Source of the DNA: Candidatus Binatia bacterium
Lineage (GTDB): Bacteria > Desulfobacterota > Binatia > Bin18
Length of the DNA: 64,000 nt
Direction of reading: 5' to 3'
Assembly (NCBI GenBank): GCA_022826945.1
Contig: JAJDTY010000042.1
Location: forward strand, 1 to 64,000
In this document: positions 59,305-64,000 of the stretch, one piece after another
How positions within the stretch are numbered: the first letter of the stretch is position 1
Layout: each line of letters begins with the position of its first letter
Position numbers and translations under genes: made by a program
The notes under the pieces: generated by a model
Database searches by the model: none
Told to the model about the DNA's origin: nothing
Seen by the model: only the letters and a program-made list of their open reading frames with translations

Positions 59305-59988
59305 CTAGTCCGGCTTCTTAAGGCCGAGCCGTTCGTAATATTTCTCCGGAACTTTGTCTGGATCTTTATAAATAATAAAAGAACAGTGCTCTTTTCCGAG
59401 GACAGCGGCCGGCTCGACCACAACAAAAGGTTTCCCGTTTTTTTCGATGTCAACCAACTCCATGGGCGGCTCGTGTGCACAGTACACGGGAAAGTCGGCA
59501 CGGTTATAGGTCATCCGCTGCGGTTTTTCCACGGTATGAAAGGCGTCGGGTCCGTCGTATTTGCCTTCGAGAACCATGCGTCCGCCACTGCCGCAGGGAC
59601 GCATCTGAATAACGACCTTTTCCTCATCCTCTTCAATATGCATGGGTTGGAGATGGCCTCGCAAACCGGCAACAAACATTTTGATCTTCCGGGGCAGTTC
59701 TTGGGGATCCTGCGGCATCTTTTCCAAATTCGGCAGCCACCAGGCTTTCACACCGGCCATCATGATCTCTTCCAGCACTTCATCGCCAAAGCGTTTTCCC
59801 ACCTCACTCAGTGTCGCGGTTGTCCAGTTCCGGTATAGGTCGTGCATCCCGAGGAATTCATTATACATGCGATGCGCGATCTTCTTGGCTTGCTCTGCAT
59901 CTCCGGCGTCAATGGCTTCCGTTAAACGGTCCACCGTTCGCTTTCCCATCTCACGGACTTCTTCTTCGGAAAAAAGGCGTTCACTCAT
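59305..59988 (-). CDS. Conserved-looking protein of unknown function (227 aa)
   Basis: I do not recognise this gene with confidence. The 227-residue soluble protein has a helical first half and a conserved-looking MRPCGSGGRM motif near residue 128, then HEPPMELVDIEKNGKPFVVV. The Cys-containing PCGSGGR loop and nearby His could form a ligand or metal site. ATG 59988 with GGAGGGG upstream is clear; the open frame to 60135 lacks a ribosome site. It appears to form an operon with the FIST gene. Confidence 0.65.
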   Translation of the reverse strand: MSERLFSEEEVREMGKRTVDRLTEAIDAGDAEQAKKIAHRMYNEFLGMHDLYRNWTTATLSEVGKRFGDEVLEEIMMAGVKAWWLPNLEKMPQDPQELPRKIKMFVAGLRGHLQPMHIEEDEEKVVIQMRPCGSGGRMVLEGKYDGPDAFHTVEKPQRMTYNRADFPVYCAHEPPMELVDIEKNGKPFVVVEPAAVLGKEHCSFIIYKDPDKVPEKYYERLGLKKPD

Positions 59989-60023
59989 ACGATCCCCTCC
60001 TATCGTGACTCGGCCTGTTCCGG

Positions 60024-60053
60024 GATATATCCCAATCATCCACTCCATTGCAA
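60024..60053 (-). promoter_or_regulatory. Candidate promoter of the PCGSGGR-protein/FIST operon
   Basis: On the minus strand TTGCAA, an 18-nt spacer and TATATC precede ATG 59988 by 36 nt. Moderate match to sigma70. Confidence 0.4.
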
Positions 60054-60111
60054 AGCCCCGAGAGCCTGGATACCGTACCGCTGACAATAGGCTGAAAGGA
60101 ACGGACTGATT

Positions 60112-62172
60112 GTGGCTCGCGGAGGTGGGGGGCAAAGACGATTATTTGCGCGTACGGCCGACGTCAAGCTGTCGCCGATTAAGGCGATGGAACTGGCTGC
60201 CAGTCGGGTGCCGGACGTGGTCTCTCTGGCCCAAGGCATCCCCAGCTTTGATACGCCCGAACCGATCAAATCTTTTGTCCAACAAAAAATCGCCGAGGGC
60301 GAGTGCGCCACCTACTCGCTGACCCCAGGCTTACCCCAGTTGCGCGAATGCATTGCCGAGTCGTTGCTGCAAGAAGGCATGCACTACGACCCGGACCAGG
60401 AGATTATTGTTTCCAGCGGCTCGATTGAGGCCATTGCCGCGACGCTACTGACCCTTACCCGTCCTGGAGATGAGATCATTCTGCCCTCTCCCAGCTATGC
60501 CTCCTACCAGGAGGTCGTTCGCATCGCCGGCTGTACCCCGCGCTTCGCCCCGCTCCGCGAGGAGCAGAATTTTGCCTTTGACGAAGAGACGTTCGAGGCC
60601 TGTCTGTCGCCACACACGAGAGCGATCTTGTACTGTAACCCGAACAATCCGACCGGGACGGTCTTCTCAGGAGCGGAAACGCGCGCCCTGATTACGCTGG
60701 CCGAACGGCATAATCTCTTTCTTATTATTGATGAGGCATATAAGGATTTTGTGTATACACCAGAAGCCTATTTCAGCCCGGCTCAGGTCGCCGATGTCCG
60801 GCACCGCATTGTACGGATTTTCACCTTCTCCAAAGCCTATGGGATGACGGGCTGGCGGGTCGGCTACCTCCATTCCGATGCCCGGAACGTCCAGGAAATC
60901 CTCAAAGTGCACGACGCCTTGGTGACTTGCGCACCGGTTGTCTCACAATATGCCGCCTTAGCCGCGCTCGAATACGGACAGGACCATATCATTTCCTTCC
61001 GACAGGCGTTTAAGCAGCGCCGCGACCTGATACTCACGCATCTCGATCAACTCTCCCATGTGTTTGACTACCAGAAACCCGAAGGTGCCTACTTTGTCTT
61101 TCCCCGGATGAAAGACGTGGTTGTCCACGCCCGCGACTCGCATGCCCTCGCCTACGACCTGCTGGAAAAGGCAAAAGTTGCCGTTGTCCCTGGCATTGCC
61201 TTTGGACCCAGCGGCGAGGCCCATATCCGACTGAACTTCGGACGCAGGCCGGACGATATTACCGCCGCCTTCGAGCGTCTCAGCGCGTACTTCAGTCCGG
61301 CAGTTGTGCATCGAGTTCGCCCTGATCAGCTCCACGCAAGCCGACCGACGGTCTCGGCGGCAGAGCATAGCCCGCTGCCTACCACCCCACGTCTTTCGCG
61401 TGACCTTTTTTTCTACCAGCGTCTGCGTGGCTTCGCCGTCCTGATATTGCGAACACTTGCCCACCTGAGACTCTGGCGAAAAAATCCTCGCGTTATTGCT
61501 ATCGCCGGCAGCCACGGTAAGACCGTTATCAAGCGCATTGTGACCGAGCTCTTAGCCCGGCAGTACCGGGTTCAGCCCAATCTCCGCTCCTACAATACCG
61601 ATATTGGCCTGCCCCTTGCCATCCTCAATATTGAATTGGCTTCAGCCCGTCTACGAGACCTCGCGCGTGGCTTCGTCCGGGCGGTCTGGACCGCGCTCTT
61701 CAATACCGAGGCGCCCGACATCCTCGTGCTCGAATTCGGCGTCCGTCACGGGGGCGATATGCAGCAATTGATCAGAACGGTGATCCCCGACATTGCCATC
61801 CTGACCACCCTGACGCCGAGTTATAGTACCGATGTCGAGGAGTTACACACGCTCCAGGATGAAATGCGAGCGTTATGCCACGCGGCCGGAGCCAACTGTC
61901 AGTTTGTGATCGATGGGGATGATCCTCTGCTCCAGGATGTCATCGCGTCCTTACCCACACCGCCGCTGCTCCTGCATCGTTCTGCCTGGAGAGCAGAAGA
62001 GAGCGGCCTTCAACTCCAGAGCCCCGTCCGGTGTTATCCGGTGACACGGGAAATCATTGGTGAGAATGAGCGTTTTTCGGTCCAGGCGGCCGTAGCCGTG
62101 GCCGAGCGCTGGACCAATCTGTCCCCCGCCGAGATTCAGCGTTTTCTCAGTGAAAACACAGCCGTGCACTAA
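60112..62172 (+). CDS. PLP aminotransferase fused to a Mur ligase-like domain
   Basis: A 686-residue two-part protein. Residues about 15-400 are a class I/II aminotransferase: NPNNPTG, IIDEAYKDF, and PLP-binding K241 in FTFSKAYGMTGWRVGY, with the C-terminal Arg region HIRLNFGRR. Residues about 450-686 match the central ATPase domain of MurF-type ligases: P-loop G466-SHGK470-T, YNTDIGLPLAILN, and EFGVRHGGD (E541). The UDP-substrate N-domain and the C-terminal Mur domain are missing. The frame is unbroken across the join (about 400-450), so this is one gene. GTG 60112 with AAAGGA upstream. The function is unknown; coupling of an amino donor to an amide-forming step is a guess. Confidence 0.85.
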   Translation: MARGGGGQRRLFARTADVKLSPIKAMELAASRVPDVVSLAQGIPSFDTPEPIKSFVQQKIAEGECATYSLTPGLPQLRECIAESLLQEGMHYDPDQEIIVSSGSIEAIAATLLTLTRPGDEIILPSPSYASYQEVVRIAGCTPRFAPLREEQNFAFDEETFEACLSPHTRAILYCNPNNPTGTVFSGAETRALITLAERHNLFLIIDEAYKDFVYTPEAYFSPAQVADVRHRIVRIFTFSKAYGMTGWRVGYLHSDARNVQEILKVHDALVTCAPVVSQYAALAALEYGQDHIISFRQAFKQRRDLILTHLDQLSHVFDYQKPEGAYFVFPRMKDVVVHARDSHALAYDLLEKAKVAVVPGIAFGPSGEAHIRLNFGRRPDDITAAFERLSAYFSPAVVHRVRPDQLHASRPTVSAAEHSPLPTTPRLSRDLFFYQRLRGFAVLILRTLAHLRLWRKNPRVIAIAGSHGKTVIKRIVTELLARQYRVQPNLRSYNTDIGLPLAILNIELASARLRDLARGFVRAVWTALFNTEAPDILVLEFGVRHGGDMQQLIRTVIPDIAILTTLTPSYSTDVEELHTLQDEMRALCHAAGANCQFVIDGDDPLLQDVIASLPTPPLLLHRSAWRAEESGLQLQSPVRCYPVTREIIGENERFSVQAAVAVAERWTNLSPAEIQRFLSENTAVH

Positions 62173-62190
62173 AACCGACCCGATTCCTAC

Positions 62191-62219
62191 TTGCAATACG
62201 GGGCCGACTCGTATTATGC
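62191..62219 (+). promoter_or_regulatory. Candidate promoter of the CorC/HlyC gene
   Basis: TTGCAA (62191-62196) and TTATGC (62214-62219) are 17 nt apart; TATTAT (62212-62217) is an alternative -10 with a shorter spacer. It lies in the gap after the fusion gene. Confidence 0.35.
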
Positions 62220-62314
62220 TTTATCCCTGTATGGACGACCCTCCATCTGATGATCCGTGGTCAGAGACTCAACTGCGGCTTCTCCGAGTCAGCCGGGAGG
62301 TGTGAAGCGCACGC

Positions 62315-63664
62315 ATGGAGAGTCCCGTCCTCGGTCTGCTCATCACACTCCTGCTGGTCTTGGTCAACGCCTTTTTTGTCGCGGCAGAGTTTGCAATCGT
62401 CAAGGTTCGCGCGTCCCAGATCGAACTCCTGGTTCAGGCGGGCAGCCGAACGGCCAAGATGGGCCAGTATCTCATCTCCCACCTTGATGCCTCCCTGTCG
62501 ACGATCCAACTTGGCATTACCCTGGCTTCTCTGGGGTTGGGCTGGATCGGGGAGCCGATTGTGGCCAAGCTCATTCTTGAAGTGATGCATCTGGTTGGCC
62601 TGGAAGCCGACCCGGATTTGGCGCACAGTATCGCCCTGCCGACTGCCTTTATCCTGCTCACATTTCTTCTTATTGTCTTTGGTGAACTGGCCCCCAAAGC
62701 GCTCGCCATCCAGCATTCCCAGTCAACAACGCTCGCCGTCGCCTTTCCGCTGTGGTTTTTTTACCGCATCTTTTCTCCGGCGATTGTTGCGCTCAACTGG
62801 ACCGCCAACCAAGTGCTGCGGCTCTTTGGCATTCGACCGGCGAGCGAGGCGGAGCACTATCACTCGGGCGAAGAACTGCGCTTCCTGCTTGAGCAGGGCC
62901 GCGAGGGCGGCACGATCGAGGAGGAGGAACACGAGTTGATTGAGAACGTCTTTGAGTTTGGGGAGACCAGCGTGCGGGAAATCATGGTTCCCCGGACCAC
63001 TATCGCCGCCATTGAGGTCACTTCCTCTCGCAGTGACCTCGTCAACCTCCTGGTTGAAGGCGGCTATAGCCGCATACCGGTGTATGAAGATTCACTCGAC
63101 AATATTATTGGGGTTGTACACGCCAAGGATCTCATTACCCTCATGGAACATCGGGATCTGATCATTCTCCGCGACCTCCTCCGGCCCGCGTTCTTTGTTC
63201 CGGAGACAAAACCGATCGACGATCTGTTGCGGGAGTTTCAACGTCGCAAGGTGCATATTGCCATGGTGGTGGATGAATTTGGCAGTACGGCCGGCCTCGT
63301 CACTATGGAAGATATTCTTGAGGAGTTGGTCGGAGAAATTCAGGACGAACACGACAGCGAGAACCACGATATCGAAAAGGTCTCCAATCAGACCTATATC
63401 GTCAACGCGGCCCTTTCTATTGCCGATGTCAACGATCACATTGACGAGTTTGAGCTTCCCGAGGGGAGTGACTATACCAGCGTGGGTGGCTTCATCAATA
63501 AATGGCTCGGACGTATCCCCGAGGTCAACGAAATGTTTGAGTACGACGCGCTACGCATGACCGTCCTCAAAACCGACAACCACCATGTCACCCAGGTCAA
63601 AATAGAAAATTTGTCAGACCTTAAGCTCACACCAGCCACCTCCCTGATAAAAGAGGAAGCATGA
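62315..63664 (+). CDS. HlyC/CorC-family (CNNM) transporter
   Basis: A 449-residue membrane protein with the DUF21/CNNM membrane domain (about 1-190), two CBS domains (about 205-335; SRIPVYEDSLDNIIGVVHAKDL is typical) and a CorC_HlyC domain (about 350-435). Members take part in Mg2+ or other divalent ion efflux. A GGGAGGTG ribosome site lies upstream of ATG. It overlaps the next gene by 4 nt (ATGA), and cutA follows, so a metal-homeostasis operon is likely. Confidence 0.92.
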   Translation: MESPVLGLLITLLLVLVNAFFVAAEFAIVKVRASQIELLVQAGSRTAKMGQYLISHLDASLSTIQLGITLASLGLGWIGEPIVAKLILEVMHLVGLEADPDLAHSIALPTAFILLTFLLIVFGELAPKALAIQHSQSTTLAVAFPLWFFYRIFSPAIVALNWTANQVLRLFGIRPASEAEHYHSGEELRFLLEQGREGGTIEEEEHELIENVFEFGETSVREIMVPRTTIAAIEVTSSRSDLVNLLVEGGYSRIPVYEDSLDNIIGVVHAKDLITLMEHRDLIILRDLLRPAFFVPETKPIDDLLREFQRRKVHIAMVVDEFGSTAGLVTMEDILEELVGEIQDEHDSENHDIEKVSNQTYIVNAALSIADVNDHIDEFELPEGSDYTSVGGFINKWLGRIPEVNEMFEYDALRMTVLKTDNHHVTQVKIENLSDLKLTPATSLIKEEA

Positions 63665-63927
63665 TAACCGCAGTGACATTATATTCTCGTCCGGGCTGCT
63701 GCTTATGTGACGACATGAAAGCGATTGTGGCCGAGGTACAGGCCGACATGGCTTTCACCGTAGCGGAAATCGATATTTCCACTCAGCCGGAACTCGAAGC
63801 CCGTTTTGGCCAGGACATTCCCGTGCTGTTTATCAATAACCGTAAGGCGTTCAAATATCGCGTCACCGCCGGAGCGCTACGCCGACGTCTGCACCGCTCT
63901 GGGGCGGAGGCGAGGGCGATGCCATGA
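63661..63927 (+). CDS. Glutaredoxin-like protein (DUF836 type)
   Basis: An 88-residue thioredoxin-fold protein with the redox motif C13-C-L-C16 after YSRPG, and the cis-Pro segment DIPVLFINN. It belongs to the small glutaredoxin-like DUF836 group; partners are unknown. It overlaps both neighbours by 4 nt (ATGA at each end). Confidence 0.85.
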   Translation: MITAVTLYSRPGCCLCDDMKAIVAEVQADMAFTVAEIDISTQPELEARFGQDIPVLFINNRKAFKYRVTAGALRRRLHRSGAEARAMP

Positions 63928-64000
63928 CGTCGGCCATCGTTGTCCTAGTCACGGTCGGCTCCGAGCAGGAAGCCGAGAGCATTGCCACGGCCCTGCTAGA
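63924..64000 (+). CDS. cutA: CutA-type divalent-cation tolerance protein, 5' end only
   Basis: The 25 visible residues (AIVVLVTVGSEQEAESIATALL) match the N-terminus of CutA, a trimeric ferredoxin-like protein linked to copper and other metal tolerance. The gene runs off the window. It starts within the stop of the glutaredoxin-like gene and extends the CorC/HlyC operon. Confidence 0.8.
   Translation, partial: MTSAIVVLVTVGSEQEAESIATALL

Overview
The window is one stretch of a GC-rich Gram-negative chromosome. It carries CMP-Kdo synthesis genes (kdsB, kdsA), the LPS-export genes lptC-lptA-lptB followed by rpoN-ptsN-rapZ-HPr, and several predicted lipoproteins. This gene order resembles the deltaproteobacterial/Desulfobacterota neighbourhood and uncultured relatives (Tectomicrobia/Entotheonella-like or Binatota-like). 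That placement is an inference from gene order and protein style; no rRNA, tRNA or phylogenetic marker alignment was available. I saw no tRNA, rRNA, CRISPR array, IS element or prophage.

Layout. 1-1050: end of a Cys-rich tandem-repeat protein with a probable frameshifted tail, then a repeat-filled intergenic region. 1051-9474: membrane pyrophosphatase, a PA0069-type radical SAM protein, two tandem GT39-like membrane glycosyltransferases, a small unknown gene and a short MutY. 9471-25535: a long same-strand housekeeping block: kdsB-pyrG-kdsA, lptCAB-rpoN-ptsN-rapZ-HPr, metK-ahcY, amidase, glnD, xerD. 25592-29817: zinc alcohol dehydrogenase and MeaB, divergent from a crotonase, then a BrnT/BrnA toxin-antitoxin pair and an NTF2-like protein. 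29798-35464: a double-length UvrA (two UvrA units in one chain). 35721-42876: TPR protein, GT1-type glycosyltransferase, FMN reductase, ketopantoate-reductase-like protein, VOC protein, NAD-type zinc dehydrogenase and a second TPR protein. 42896-43960: a decayed restriction/methyltransferase-type pseudogene. 43965-49021: three small unknown genes, aminopeptidase P, and a tight four-gene minus-strand operon of unknown purpose (metal-ligand-poor MBL-fold lipoprotein, GGCT-like protein, PTPS-III-type pterin enzyme, haem c lipoprotein). 49240-57208: a MoxR/DUF58/vWA (Bat-like) operon behind a good sigma70-like promoter. 57323-64000: YbjQ, a small lipoprotein, FIST protein plus an unknown partner, an aminotransferase-Mur ligase fusion, a CorC/HlyC transporter, a glutaredoxin-like protein and the start of cutA.

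How the genes work together. The 9.5-25.5 kb block joins outer-membrane assembly (Kdo, LPS export, murein amidase) with nitrogen/carbon signalling (RpoN, EIIA-Ntr, RapZ, HPr, GlnD) and the methyl cycle (MetK, AhcY). The Bat-like operon is probably an envelope-associated chaperone/stress module. The most unusual items are the PLP aminotransferase-Mur ligase fusion at 60112-62172 and the 46312-49021 operon. The double UvrA, the nearly leaderless brnTA promoter/operator, the eroded methyltransferase and the nested intergenic repeats at 560-920 are also worth attention.
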